This document shows positions 12,438-25,015 of a stretch of DNA of 64,000 bases, piece by piece. The stretch is from Chaetorhynchus papuensis (taxonomy: Eukaryota > Chordata > Aves > Passeriformes > Rhipiduridae), in assembly GCA_013396525.1 (NCBI GenBank), contig VWYX01000911.1:62001-126000 (forward strand). Direction: 5' to 3'. The translations under genes and the position numbers were made by a program. Position 1 is the first letter of the stretch. Every line of letters starts with the position of its first letter. The notes below the pieces were generated by a model, which saw only the letters and a program-made list of their open reading frames with translations, made no database searches and was not told where the DNA came from.

Positions 12438-15059
12438 CCAAAACCAATATAGAAAAAACACCTGTCAAGAAAATTCCTCAGAAAAAAATCTCCAACCCTC
12501 AAATCCCAAAATCCAATCCCATTCCTATAGCTCTGAAAGCAATTTCATGGCACTTTTTATTCCCCTACAACCACCCTCTTAAATTATAGTTCAGACTTCC
12601 AGTTTCATTCTCAGAAGTTAGGACTGTAACTATTACATACCTACAAAAAAGAATATTACTGATCTTCTCCCTTTTTAACTGTGCCAAAAACTCAAGAGAA
12701 TCTGGCTTTGTCCTAAACTTAATCCCACATTCCCTTTGCCTCAGCATTCAGAGACAAAACAGTCCTCTAGGATAGCAGAGCCTACTAATAAGAGTGTCCC
12801 TGCCAATGGCCAGCTGTTCCCAATTCTCTCATTTTTCAAAGGGACAATTTTTCAGAAAGCAGCCAAGTTCACATTTGCATTGCCCTCCACTGGTGTAATT
12901 ATTTATTTCATATTATATTGAAAACAACTTTCTCTCAAACCATGACAGCTTTTTTTTTTTAAATTTGCATGGTGAAAATTAAAATATTTGATTCAATAGA
13001 ATATTAAGCCCTTAGAGCTTTCCAGTGCTTTTGTTGGAGTAGTTCTCACAGTAATTCACACTCTCCTTTGAAATAGATTTTGGCTGCATTTGTGGCAGCT
13101 GGTTGAAGAAGAGCAACAGCTGAAAACCTGAAAATTCACGAATGCCTGCCAGATTGAAGTAGCAAGTTGATAGGATACCTTGTCATTGGTAGCTTGATAA
13201 AATGGTTATGAGAATTCCATTCTTATTTAATATGTATCTGCCTTTATGCTGCATAAATATCCTTTAATGTATACCCTGTGAATCCACAGGAAGAAGAGCC
13301 CAAGAAGATCCCACTCTTGTGTGAGGAAAAGTAAACACTTGAAAACCAAAGAAAATAATTTAAGCTGAAGCTTTAACAGATACTCTCTTCCATATCTAAA
13401 AAGGGGTTTAGAGCTTGAATAGAATGTTCAGAAATAAGGACTGCAAATAGAAAAATAACCTTCAGAAGCTGCATTCTCTTCTGTTTACAGACTATCCCCT
13501 CTTGCACTGGAAGGGGGTCCAGGCATAGGATGGGTGCAGCTGACAACTGAGGGAATGCTTTGTGCAAGTACATTATGCTGTTGAGCAGCATTTTATGCCT
13601 TTAACTTGGATCCTGACAATTTTTCCAGGGCATAGTTCATGTAAACAAACCTGGAATATTAAATTTCACAGCTCCTAGGTGGATTCCTGACATGGATGCT
13701 AATAAAAACCTTTAGAGCTGGGGCAGAGCTGGGGCAGAGCTGGGGCAAACCTGGTGCCCTGTGCCGTGACACTCTCAACCTCTCACATCTGTGTAGAGTA
13801 AACAGGGGATCTCCCTCAGAGAAATGAACATAAAGCTTCCAGCACGCATTTTTCCTTCACCGTATATCATCCATACATCAAGAGGATGTCACTGACAACA
13901 CAAGTAGATTAACTACCTCAAATATTGACTGACAAAATTAAGGACTCATAAGGCAGTACTCAAGTCAGCAACCAGGCAGATTTGAATAGCAGGTAGAGGG
14001 ATGTTGCCGGTATTGCAAGAGGTTGCAGCCCAAGGGAGACATCTGAGCAAGGGGCTGGCTCACAGCTTCCTGTGATACCAGGAGCAGCAGAAGCAGAGAG
14101 CTCTGCCTGCCTGCCACAGAAGTAAGATACCACCGCTCAGCTAATTAGCAACATCTCATCTCTTGAAGGGAAAAACCCCTCTTGTTCTTGCTGAGCTTCT
14201 GCTGAGCTCCTGCTGTCACACTTTTCTTCTAATTTGAAAGAGAAAACTATGGTTCTGACAACCCTTGTTTGAAAATTGCTAGCCCCTGTTCTAATCAGAC
14301 AAAATTTTAAATAACAGCCACCTTGATTTCAGAAAAGTTTTACTTGTAGGATAACTTTCTATCACCATTTAATATTGGCTTATTCATGTAACTGTAATGT
14401 GCAGCCCTGCCTTGGACAATGATTCTCCTTCTGATTCCTACACGTTGGCAGACCACATGCAGACTCTCACCCCTGATCATTTTATACTGGTCACAGCAGG
14501 ACTTCAAAAAGGATATATTTTACTACACAGATGAGCAATCACTTTCAAATCCCTTTGCAGTATTTTCCTACCCGCTGTGCTTCAATTCACAATTTGATGC
14601 CATTCAAAAATAGCAGTCTCTTGTCTGTGTATGATATTGCAGCCCGTCTTAGGGTAAATGCTTAATCTGAAATCATCACCACTTAACAGTGTATTCTTTT
14701 CCCTGTACTGCAATTTAAAAGAGTGATACAAAGAATATTTTGGCAAGCTTAGTATATGCCTAGCTGATTATGTCCCTCACTTCTCATCTCCTGATCCTTA
14801 ATATAGTTTGGATTTTGACCCTATCTGTCCTGTAGAAATTTGTGTGTAACATGAATCAACTACCTAAGGCTAATGATGTTCACTGCTTAAAGTGGGCTGT
14901 CTGTTCTGCTGGCTGAGGTCTGTTTTTTCTACTGTGTTTAAAAGTATTATCTGCCTTGCACTGTAAAGTAAATGAAACAAATGGAAATAATGACTAGGTG
15001 GTGATTGATGGTGAGGACAGTGGGGTTAGTTTCATCTTTGTCACTAACCTTTTACTTAA
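12436..15059. other. Gene-free intergenic DNA
   Basis: Nothing beyond A/C-rich low complexity at the left end and a small 11-bp tandem repeat at 13715-13747 could be supported. Open frames are 60-75 codons and unremarkable. Confidence 0.5.
13715..13747. repeat. 11-bp tandem repeat, three perfect copies
   Basis: The unit GAGCTGGGGCA is repeated three times without mismatch. It is a short G-rich minisatellite seen directly in the sequence. Confidence 0.9.
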
Positions 15060-15155
15060 TTTTGAGATTTTCACTTAACTTACATGAATCTGACCCACTT
15101 GTAAAATAGCTATAATACCCCTCACTGACATCACAAGGTAAGTTAAATTTGGGCA
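15060..15155 (+). mobile_element. Possible MIR-type SINE relic
   Basis: The stretch around CACTTGTAAAATAGCTATAA, then CCCCTCACTGACATCACAAGG, follows the order of the MIR central and 3' consensus (cacttaacct..., ctgtaaaatgggataataa..., cctcacaggattgt...gttaaat). MIR is an ancient tRNA-derived SINE spread by an L2-type LINE and found in low numbers in sauropsids. The match is diverged and judged from memory, so chance similarity is possible. Confidence 0.35.
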
Positions 15156-18100
15156 CTGGCTGTAACTGGCCTTTGAACATTTGTGTGCCATTCAGGATAT
15201 AAAAAAAGATTTTTGTCCTATGTGCTTTATTTTGACCAAGGAAAATTAATTAAGTCTGGGTAAGTGTCAAGGGAAACTCTCCTTTGTGTACCATTGAGCA
15301 GTTGACTGCCTCGAAGAGCTTGGGAGAAAGAAGAATCATATTACATTATTGGCCTAAAAAGGATCACAAGGCTTAGGAAGGAACCATATTTCCTTTGCGT
15401 GTCTGTCAGGCTACTGCCTGTCTCTCCATGTCTAGGACAGTCTGGCCTTTAATTGAGTTGTTAGGACAAGTTAAAATCCTCAACCAACAGACTCTAGACA
15501 AGAGTAAAGTGTTATTATTCAGTTTAAGAGGAACACATTTAAGATAATTTAAATCATGTTTAAGGTCATATGAGAAGTCAAGCCCATTTTTATCAAGGAA
15601 TTAATATCTGTCACTTTCTCTGGTTAGCAGAAGGATGGTTTCGAGATCTATCCCCTCTTTCTTCCTGACTTTTATCTAGGTCATCTTGATACATGCAAAT
15701 ATTCCACTGAATTTAATGTAGTTACTCTCACATAGCTTTAGGACCTCTTTCTGCAGCTTGACAGCAAGAATATTTAGCTCTATGCTTGATGTACTTGTCT
15801 GCCAACATCTAATATTTTGCTGCTATCATGAAAAATCAAGGATTCTGTGTCCTGGAGCAGAACCACACAGAAAAAATAGCTATAGTGATACAGCACATCT
15901 GGTTAGAGAGAAATATTTGTTCTTGGTCCTTTTCAAAAAAATGTATTTGGTAGGTATGTAACAGTAACTCCAGAGTATGTTAATTTGCTTGGTTCACTGC
16001 CTATAGATAAATGTCTTCAGAATAAATACTGCTTCAGCTAGTTGAGGGTAAATTGACCTATGTGACTGGCACTATTTTTGTTAAGTCTACTTAATAAAAG
16101 GTAATTTTCACAAGTAAAGCATAAATCCGTTACAATTTAATGTTTGTATTCATGGGTTTGGGGGCTTTTTTGTTTGGGAGAGGTCTCTTTTACTAGTTAG
16201 CTAGCATTTGTTGCTAAGGTGTTAACTTCAGGGTTATAAAGACATTTCAGCAAATGTGGATAGTGTTAATAACTCTGTAACCACTTCCTCCCTGTTATTT
16301 TTAGGGACAGTGTGGGGTCAAGTGGTTCACACATATATTACTTATAAGTAAAGCAGGAGAAAAAATTAAAGGTACAGCTTCTTGCCAGAAGTATTAAGTC
16401 AGCGGCATTTGATACATTGTGTCAGAAGCTGTTTACTTTTTTTTCCCCTGTGACAAAGTCAGAGAAATTCTGTTGGATCCAGCTAACGTGTTCTGAAGCT
16501 GCAGCATCTGCGTAAGAAGAGAATTCACCCACTCTGCGAGAGATGCACTTGTAGCTGCCTTCCAACCAATCACAGGTGGAATTTATCTTACACCTTTCAC
16601 ATTTCTTGTTAAAATTACCCAGCAGAACCTCAGGAAACATGAACCAAGTAGCCAAACTCTGTGGTGTGGGCTGAGAAGTGAGTGAGAGATGAGCTGAGAA
16701 GGAAGTATGGGGGTGGACAGCAAGGCAGAGGCAAATGCTGTGGCTGTGCTCCATCGTTCCTCCACCCTCAGGCCAGCATGACCATGAGTGTTGTGGCCAC
16801 CTGTCCCTCCCCTGGGCTGCACATGGCTCCACTGCTTGGTGCAGAGACTTTAATCCTCCAATGCAACCTCAAAAGATTTTGTGGGGAACAAAAGGTGAGA
16901 CTGAAAGACAGGAAGCAAATGCTGGCTTCCACAGAGTTATTGTTCAGCAGCCTTTGCCAAGGGAATCTGGGGGATATTTCCTTCTGTAGAAATGTTATAT
17001 TCCTACTGCAAAGTAAATTGGGACAAATACTGATTTTCTTAGGATTTCCCTAAAATCTCGTTCCAGACTATACACGTGTTTTATTTTTCCTGCCTTTTGT
17101 ATTCTGACAGTGACCTGCCTGAGGAGGTTTCTTGCAATGTACATAAAATGAAGAAAGAAAAAGAAAATTGAGAAGAAGCAATGGCGAAGAAAAAACTATG
17201 TAGGAACCATGAAACTCTGAGTTTGTATATTACATTTTTGGAGGCAAGTTCTCCTTCAGGTGGAAATAATCCTCCCAGAGGGGAAGTTTTTTCCAAACAT
17301 TTATTGGATATAAGAAATATTTGGTGTAGATTAAAGAGTCCTTGAGATAGAGCTGTTTCACCTCTGCCATGCTTAGAGGACATGCAGCATGAGCCCCAAC
17401 TTACCTGCAAAGGACAGGAGGAACAAATATCTCCTGTGGCTGGAAGAACAAAATTAACCTGCATGTGAAAATGGCTAGAGAAGAAACATATATACTGGAT
17501 AATGTTTGTAACACAACACTACTTCAGTGCTAGCCATCCATTTTCCTCTCCTTAATGAGGGCAAACATGGGGAATGAACAAGCATTTCGCAATTAAAGGT
17601 GAGACTAGGATGACAGCGTACAAGGGAAAAGCCTGTGGTGTTGCTACTAATAATGAGTCTCGAGGAGCTTGAGTCTGTCGAGTGCTTCCACTGGAGCTTT
17701 ACTTTCTGAGGAAACTGCTAAATGCCATCTCTCTTGATTATAACTGTGGAAATGGATTTTTTTTTCATGCTCATTTTCATATTAAATCTTAGAAACTAAG
17801 GAGTAAGTACAAAACTACAGATTTCATGAAGGAAGGTGGAAGTACATCAGGGCTTCTTGCCATTCACTCTTCTTGTACAGCTCAACATGTATTTGTGTAG
17901 CTGACAATAAGATAATCATATAAAATTTGGAAAAGTGATATCCAGGGATAATCCAGATAAAATCTGAGCAAGGACTGAGAAGCACAACATGATCTAGTGC
18001 TCTTTAAGGTGTTGCAGTCCTTCATTCAGTATTGACATTTATTACCTCAGAACATATTGTCAATAGCATCTTTGCTTTCTGCCCATCTGCATTGTGGTGC

Positions 18101-21100
18101 ATGATATTTTCCTTGTGACACAACTCATAACAAACAAAGGAGATGGAAGATTAAAGAAACAGCCATAGTCATATCAAGGAATTGCTCCCTCAGACTACAG
18201 GCTGATAGTTACAGTGCTGGTATACTTTCTATAAAACGTAATAGGATGCTTTAAATCTCAGAGTACAATTTCTGTAAATATGGTTGTTGGAAAAAAAGAA
18301 CACAAAAATCTATCATAACATGATAAACTGTCAAAATGGGGGAGAGTTGATTTAGATACCAAGTTTATTCATTTCAGCACAGATGTAATCTACTCTCATC
18401 AGCACTGAGGCATTTATTCCCCTTACTTTAGGATTTCTAGAAGACACGGTGTGTAAAAGAGTAGTAAAGCAGCCTGCTGCTTGGAAAGGGTACTCGGATA
18501 AATCCACATTGCCACTGCAGTGCTTTTACAAAAGGTGACAGTGCCATAATAAAAAGGTGAAAATGTCAGGGAATATGTCAAAATGCTTCTTTAAAATTAA
18601 ACATCTAGTTGCTCACTGGCTACACAGAATTGAGCATATTTCTCAGCTGACATTTTGTTTAAGCCCTTTTCCAGTCTGTGAGATCAGGCAGTATGCATAT
18701 GAAAAATATTTATTGCATTCTGTGGTACACTATATACAGACAACCCAATCTCTATGTGTCCATTTCAATAAAACAAAAACATTCCTGAAGTTCCTTTATT
18801 TACTGATCAAGCAAAACTACTAAGGACAAAAGAAAAACAAACAACTCCCAGACAAAGCAGTAGCCTGAAATCTATGACATGCAGTGTTAAAGCAAGACTA
18901 GCTTGTAAAGAAAGACAATTTTAATTTTTTTTTTTAATTAGGATGGTGTACTTAGGAAAAAAAACCCCAACAATTCTCCTGCACCTAGTGGCTGGGCTGA
19001 TGCATATTTTAATTCTATATGTAGCTGTTCAGAAGTATTGGCAAGGATTCAAAATACTCACAAGTGAGCAGAACTGCTACCATTGATGAAGGCCCAATTT
19101 TGGCCCATATAAAACGGTGGCGTAATGGATATAGGAAATATCTGTAATTCCTTTCAAGAACTTGAACTGGCAAGAAAACCTGCCTTGCTTTCCCTGCATC
19201 ACTGTGCAATAGGGTTTATCGGAATGTTCAGCCTGAGCATATTTATTGCTTCACATTTAAGCATTCAGCATTTATCATTTTAAGATGAAATGCAGTAATT
19301 ACATATACCACTTCAATGGTCCTTGTTTTCTCCTCCTTGGATTTTCAGACAAAATCCAAAAGGAAGCTCCGAGAGGTACAAGCTGAGAGAGAAAGTGACT
19401 GATGTGTTCCCCAAGAAGGAGGAACAGAGCAGTTCGTTCAGCTTCAGTGTGAGCTGTAATGCTGTGCAGGGTGTCCCTCCCTTCCACACGCTCTCCCAGC
19501 CAGTGGTTGCCATAAACAGCTTTGCAATATTGCCATGGTGCGAGCACACCAATCATGGCTCACATCTGGGTGATGGCATAAACAGCATAAATGTCTGTTA
19601 CGGCCACAATAACAGTTTCAGCACAGGAGCCAAGACAAGGAAGAATAGGAACTGAAGAAAATAAGGCTGTTATACAGAGATCATTCTACTTAATGGATGC
19701 AGCTCCAGCTCCAAGAAGCTGCTTTTCCCTTTGCAGCAACCTAATCAAACCTTCACTGCCTCTTGTTGAGGTGTGTTTCTACAGCACCATTATTTCTTCT
19801 TCTCTAAATCAATGGTTTAATTGATTTATCCGGCTTTTTGATATGACTGCCATTTATTAGAATAGTGAAGAAATATGGGAGCAGGCAGAACAATCAAAAA
19901 GAGGTGAGTTGAGAGGAAGTGTGTAAAAAATAAATCATTTAATGGAAAATGTCCATGAATATTAAACTATTTTAAAAAATCCCTGCGGTATTATTTTTGT
20001 ACATACTATACAGTTTCATAGAGAATTTTAATGTATAATACACATAAAAATCACATAGAAATAAGGTGACTTTTTAGTGGGAATAAGTGGTTTTTTAGAG
20101 CAAAGTCTAGGATGTTCTATTTTATTTCTTTAGAAGTAGAGAACTGAAAAAAAAACCCACAGCCAACCATCTTGAAGTATACACCTGTTAAAGGTGCTAA
20201 GCAGGTCATTTTCAGTTTAACAGTGTAAAGTTTAGTCCTCTTTTTAAAAAATTGAGATGCCATTACATATTATGAATATAAAACCCCCAGAAATACAGCT
20301 ACATGCAGTTGTGTAGTCAAGGAGAAATGCAAGTCAACAGAGTGAGCCTTCCTCTAATTTGTCAAAATAGAAATTACCCACTTCAGCCTGAGCTGCCACA
20401 AACCACCAGATTTCAAGAATAGATAACAGTTCATTTTACCACTACCTCACTTACCAAAATTGGAAGAGGTAGCCATATGCGCATATATTTCTGCCTCTTT
20501 AGCATAAAGAACTAGGGAAACAATTTTTCCCTATCATTTCTGTACTTTCCTGTTCCCATACAAATAAGCAAGGTAAGTTTGCTATGAAGTGTTCCTTTTA
20601 CTTGTTCTGCAGCTGAGCACTCACTGATGTGGTAACCTGACCATGCCTAAGCAAAACCACACAGGTGACTATGCTCCTGTGTTCAGTTTGTTCAACCTTT
20701 TCTTCAGAGAGGAGATCACAGCACAAGGAGGCAAATTTTGCCATCCTTTGACGTGCCAAGTAGTTAGTGGCTGACCTTGCTCATCCTCCCCTGGATGCAC
20801 AGTGGGGAGCTGTGGAAAAAATGGTGCCTAACAGTAACCATACAGAGAAGCATTGGCTTAGGAGAAGCAGGACACAGCTCTGTGCTGGAACTTTCCAAAT
20901 AATGGCAAGAAAGAAGGGAAAGGAGAGCTGTGGTGCCTAACAGTAACACTTCCTTTCCTATAACGCTTTTTCAGCCACTTCAGCTCTTCCATCTGGAGCA
21001 ATGTTTGCAAGCTGGATGTCGCAGTCCCCGCTCCCTGCTGAGGGGGGTGTGGCCCTACAGAGCCTGTCCTTTCGGCACACTTCCACCTAAATCCAGACTC

Positions 21101-22666
21101 CTCATTTACCTAATCCTAGCAAGACTTCCCTTACCACAGGCATGTGTTTGGTCCCTGATGGATGGCTCTGCAACCCAGTGCTGGATGGGTAGGTGCAAAT
21201 TGATACAGAGCTTTAGTAATGTGTTAATAAAAAACCTAATTAAGACCAAAATACCTTCCACAAAGTTAACATGAAAAGTGGTGCGTTGAGTTAAATTACA
21301 CTAAGGAATAAATGGCAAATGCCTCCTTATCTCTGTAAGCGGGGCTTTCATGAATAATCCAGCATGCTTGCTAATGATAATGAAAGCATCTGTGCCATAT
21401 ATATCAGAATTACTTCTCCTTTAGCCTTTGCAGGATAAAAGCTTTGCCTATTGTTGCACATCAGGCCACAATGAAGGGCAGCTAAGCAAGGCTTGATTTT
21501 TATGTTGACAGTCTACTGCAGTTAGAGGTGAGTTCTGGTTATTTGCTTTCCTGCAAGCCCACAAAAAATAGTACTGCACACCTATATCATAGTAAAAAAT
21601 ATATTTTGTATTTCTCAGCTAATGATTATCTTTTAACAAAACATATCTAGAAGTTAAGACCAGCCAAAAATCTGTAAAAAACGACACTACCAGTTACCTC
21701 TATGACACTCTCCTGGTGGAGTCATTAGAGGAGAGGCCTGGCTTTAAATTCAAAATTCAGCTGATACATGTAGTATCCCATTCATTTTACGGTTTGCCTC
21801 AGAAAGGGTGAGGTCAAGTACAGAGCTGGTGGAAAATAATCAACACTTTTTATAGGAAAAATATACTGACAGGAGTAACCCTGCCAAATTACGAAAGGGA
21901 AAGCTGTGTGGAGATGGGAACAGACTATAGGTTAGTCCGTTTATTAGGGCTTCTACAATTTGTAGCTTACCCAAGAGACATTTTAGTTACAGGCTAATGA
22001 ACTGGAAAAGATGTTTGAAGAAAAAGGATATCCTAGTTGATATAGTTCACAAAGCATTAGTTAAGCTTCATGAGTCTGATGGACAACAAATTATTGTTGA
22101 AACAGCTCAAATCTAAAGAACATTTTTCTGTGTCATTTGTTTCAACTTGTTCTTCTTTGTCACCTAAAATCAACAAACTAGCTCTGCAGCATGCAATTAT
22201 GGGCCACATCAGTGACAAGTTTACTCTCCTACCATCTTCCTCATACTTCTTTCCTGTCTGAAATCAAATGGGCAGGGACAACCTCTCTTGAACAGTGGCA
22301 GATTTAAGCTGGAACAGCCTGCAGTTCTCTAATTTAAGACCATTTCACATTGCTCTGGCAGCATAGAAGAGCCTCCAAAGGGTGTAAAAGGGTAACTTAC
22401 ACTACTTCAGTTCCCCTGTTATATTGCCAGTGATATATGTTCAGAGTAACCAACAACCCAGACGGAAATGTTCACAGTTACAATTTTATTGCATGCACAG
22501 TATTGCTACAAATATATAACTTGGGTATTTGGTCCTGTTGCCAAGAACATAGGAAGATTTACTAATTACAGCATGGTCTCTATAGCATTCACTGAGCTGT
22601 AAGACAGGGAACCTGCAAACATAGCATGGCCTGCAACTAGAAATTACTTTGCCCTCTGATGGACCG
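15156..22666. other. Gene-free intergenic DNA
   Basis: No gene was recognised. The minus-strand frame at 16422-16832 has a cysteine-containing C-terminal half, and the segment at 19321-19380 has a good acceptor followed 27 nt later by a good donor; neither is enough for a gene call and both are listed as findings. A possible regulatory segment lies at 21290-21500. Short T- and A-rich runs occur near 17757-17765 and 18920-18940. Confidence 0.45.
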
Positions 22667-22755
22667 TCATAGAAACTTAGAATGGTTTGGGTTGGAAGGG
22701 ACCTTAATGATCATTTAGTTCCTGCTATGGGCAGAGACACCTTCCACTAGACCAG
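22667..22755 (-). mobile_element. CR1 LINE 3' end, left part
   Basis: Read on the plus strand, this begins with TCATAGAAACTTAGAATGG and continues through GGTTTGGGTTGGAAGGGACC, the typical avian CR1 3' region in reverse complement, so the element is on the minus strand with its 3' end at the left. It runs into GGCAGAGACACCTTCCACTAGACCAG, where homology stops at the LTR insertion. The same CR1 resumes at 23706-23711. CR1 is the dominant non-LTR retrotransposon of birds, usually 5'-truncated as here. Confidence 0.9.
22751..22755 (+). repeat. Target-site duplication, left copy
   Basis: ACCAG at 22751-22755 is repeated at 23706-23710, directly flanking the LTR. In intact CR1 copies ACCAG occurs once at this point and is followed by GTTGCTCAAAG, so the duplication is interpretable without ambiguity. 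A length of 5 bp favours an ERVL-like (class III) integrase over ERVK (6 bp) or most ERV1 (4 bp). Confidence 0.85.
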
Positions 22756-23705
22756 TGTCAGAGACTGAAATATTATAGTTTATGACTTAAACATTTTCAT
22801 GAAGAACCTTTGCTTATTATAAAAAAACTGTATTACAAATGCTGCAGAGAAGACCACCACACCCTGAATAGGCCTTTGGAGTGAGGCCCTACCCTGCTCC
22901 CTGATGAAGATAAGATAAAGTAACAGCTCAGGGCTGGAGGAGAAGAATACATTCACAGAGCACAAGCTTAACACCTTCAGTGTGGAGACCACAGCCACAG
23001 GTTCCAGGTTCGAACAGGCCCTCCCCTAAAGGGGGGGGGGGGGGGGGGGGTGAAGAGAGGCTCTGGGTGTGTGTTGGAAAAACCTCGGGTCAGATGCACA
23101 GTGAGTGCCCATCCTCCAATGTGCAGAGGAGCCCAGCTGAGGAGCCCCTTCACCTGGGGAAAAGCTTATCCACAAAGAGAGGTGTCATGGCCCATCAAAG
23201 GACCCCCCCGAAAGGGGTCCCCAGACCCTGCACCAGAGATTATGCAACAGATCCACAGTGTTGCAAGGGACAGTGCCAAACTGGGGCGTTCCCACCTGCC
23301 CAAAACATATACTAATCCACTGGATTCTATACTTCTTGGTGTGATGTGGCGTGGCGCAGCAGCAGGGGACCCTCACCACCCAGAAGACCAGATAGAGAGG
23401 CACAACGAGATGTCATTGGGACCCTCGGATGGGTAATATATTTCCACCTAACCCCTGTCATTCTCTCCCTGTCCCCCTACCCCCCACTCACACTTCTTTT
23501 TCTATTTCTTTCTTTCTTTTCTCTTTCTTTCTCTTTGCCTCTTTTCCTATTAAATAAAATAGATCAATTTTTTGGCACCAACATCTAACCTTGCTTGGTT
23601 TTAATCACATTTTTTGGGTTTATTTTGAACCTTCAAAATTCTTTCTGGTTTATGCACAGAGACTTAATTTTCTTTGCTCTTCTGGGTTTAAACTGGATTG
23701 TAACA
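22756..23705 (+). mobile_element. Solo LTR of an endogenous retrovirus, ERVL-like
   Basis: This 950-bp element begins TGTCAGAG and ends GATTGTAACA, giving the 5'-TG...CA-3' termini of LTRs, and is bounded by the 5-bp duplication ACCAG. A poly(A) signal AATAAA lies at 23553-23558 after a pyrimidine-rich tract (about 23480-23550), as expected near the R/U5 part of a plus-strand LTR. It carries a run of 20 G at 23031-23050. No internal viral genes, primer-binding site or second LTR follow, so it is a solo LTR left by recombination between the two LTRs of a provirus. Open frames inside it (up to 128 codons) are not viral genes. Family assignment rests on duplication length and is tentative. Confidence 0.85.
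23031..23050 (+). repeat. Poly(G) run, 20 bases, inside the LTR
   Basis: An uninterrupted run of 20 G residues is present. Such runs can form G-quadruplexes and are prone to length error in sequencing, so the exact count should be treated with caution. Confidence 0.85.
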
Positions 23706-23940
23706 ACCAGGTTGCTCAAAGCTCCATCCAACCTGGCCTCGAACACTTCCAGAGGTGGGGCATCCACAGCTTCTCTGGGCAACCTGTCCCAGTGACTCAC
23801 TGCCCTCTGAGAAAAAAATTTCTCCCCAGTATAAATCTCTCCTCCTTTGGTTTAAAATTGGACTCCTTGTCCTGTCACTATCTGCCTGTGCAAAAAGTCA
23901 TTCTCCCACTTTTTTATAAGCCCCTCTAAGTACCGAAATA
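23706..23940 (-). mobile_element. CR1 LINE 3' end, right part (continues across the LTR)
   Basis: After the right copy of ACCAG (23706-23710), the CR1 consensus resumes exactly where it stopped at 22755: GTTGCTCAAAGCTCCATCC, then CTGGGCAACCTGTCCCAGTG, then CTTGTCCTGTCACTA. Homology fades near 23938. Together with 22667-22755 this forms one minus-strand CR1 copy of about 320 bp that predates the LTR insertion. Confidence 0.9.
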
Positions 23941-24409
23941 ATGTTACAGAAGAACATAAGCAAACCACACCGGAGTGTAAAAAAAGATCCAGATAAACTA
24001 GTATTCTAATTCCACCAATGGTCAAATGCAGATGCCTGAGGAGCATGGTCCTCCTCTGAGTCTCTCCTACCGTTCAACCTTTGCCAGCTCAGGAAATTCC
24101 TGAAACAGAGTTGGTTTCTGGGCACTGAGCATTCCTTCACAGATTTCCCTTACATAAATTCATGCAATCTTCACCCAAATGCCTGTAAACCATCAACATA
24201 TACAAGGGAGTTCTTCAGGTATGTTACCATATCCTTTATTTTGAATTTAGATTCTGTTAGCTCTATTTCATATCTTTTTGTTCTTGCAGTGGATGAAGCT
24301 GTGAACAATCAATAATTATGCACTCTGTCATGTCACTCACTGGTCTACATCCCTCAGGCATTTCTTTTTCAGTCAGTCTGAAGGATTCCTGTCTGTTTAA
24401 TCCTGCCTT
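23941..24409. other. Unassigned sequence between CR1 copies
   Basis: No gene or repeat could be recognised with confidence. Given its position between a CR1 and an ancient CR1, part of it may be highly decayed repeat. Confidence 0.35.
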
Positions 24410-24573
24410 CGAGTGAAGTTGCCCAATAACTTTGACAAGCCTGTTGCTATTTTCTGAACTTTTCTAGTTCTTCTAGATCTTTCAAAATGCAAGGACCAGA
24501 ACAGCATGCTGTATCCAGAGGTGGGAAATTATTCTCTATAGTTTTGTCGGTTCTTTTCCTCACAATTTCTAAT

Positions 24574-24634
24574 GCTTTGTGCAGCTACTAGTGGATTCAT
24601 TCAGTCTGAATGGAAAACAGCCTCAGTTTAAGAT
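24574..24634 (+). repeat. 61-bp direct repeat, copy 1
   Basis: This segment starts GCTTTGTGCAGCTACTAGTG and ends CCTCAGTTTAAGAT. It matches 25935-25995 at 56 of 61 positions by direct comparison, with no gap. Copy 1 lies inside the ancient CR1. Confidence 0.85.
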
Positions 24635-25015
24635 CTAATTTCTAGATTAATTTTTTTTGACTGCAGTTGGGCACTGACCAGAAATTTTCATAAAAATTGG
24701 AATTTTATTCTCTAGTACCAGTGGTAAATGAAGAGTTTGTATAAACTTAGGGGTATTCTTTCCTTTCACACTTGAGTTACACTAAATTTCAGTTGCCCTT
24801 CTGTTATTATTAAGATCATGGGGTCTTTCACCAGTATTTCTTTCTTACTCTCTCTCTCACATCAGTTAGTGTTCTTTGCAAAATTTTTCCTATCACTGCT
24901 CATCATCCTTCCTAGATTGTTTATGGATATACTGCATAGCAGGTATCCCAGCACTGATCCTGAAGAACTTTCCACTGTCTCTTTCCACTGCCAAATTATT
25001 CATTTACTCCCATCA

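Noticed and set aside
23006..23018. tRNA B-box-like AGGTTCGAACAGG
   Set aside because: No A box at the right distance and no cloverleaf could be drawn; it lies inside the LTR.
22980..23590. Open frames of 72-128 codons inside the LTR as retroviral genes
   Set aside because: They lie within a 950-bp solo LTR, show no gag, pol or env features, and two span the poly(G) run or the pyrimidine tract.
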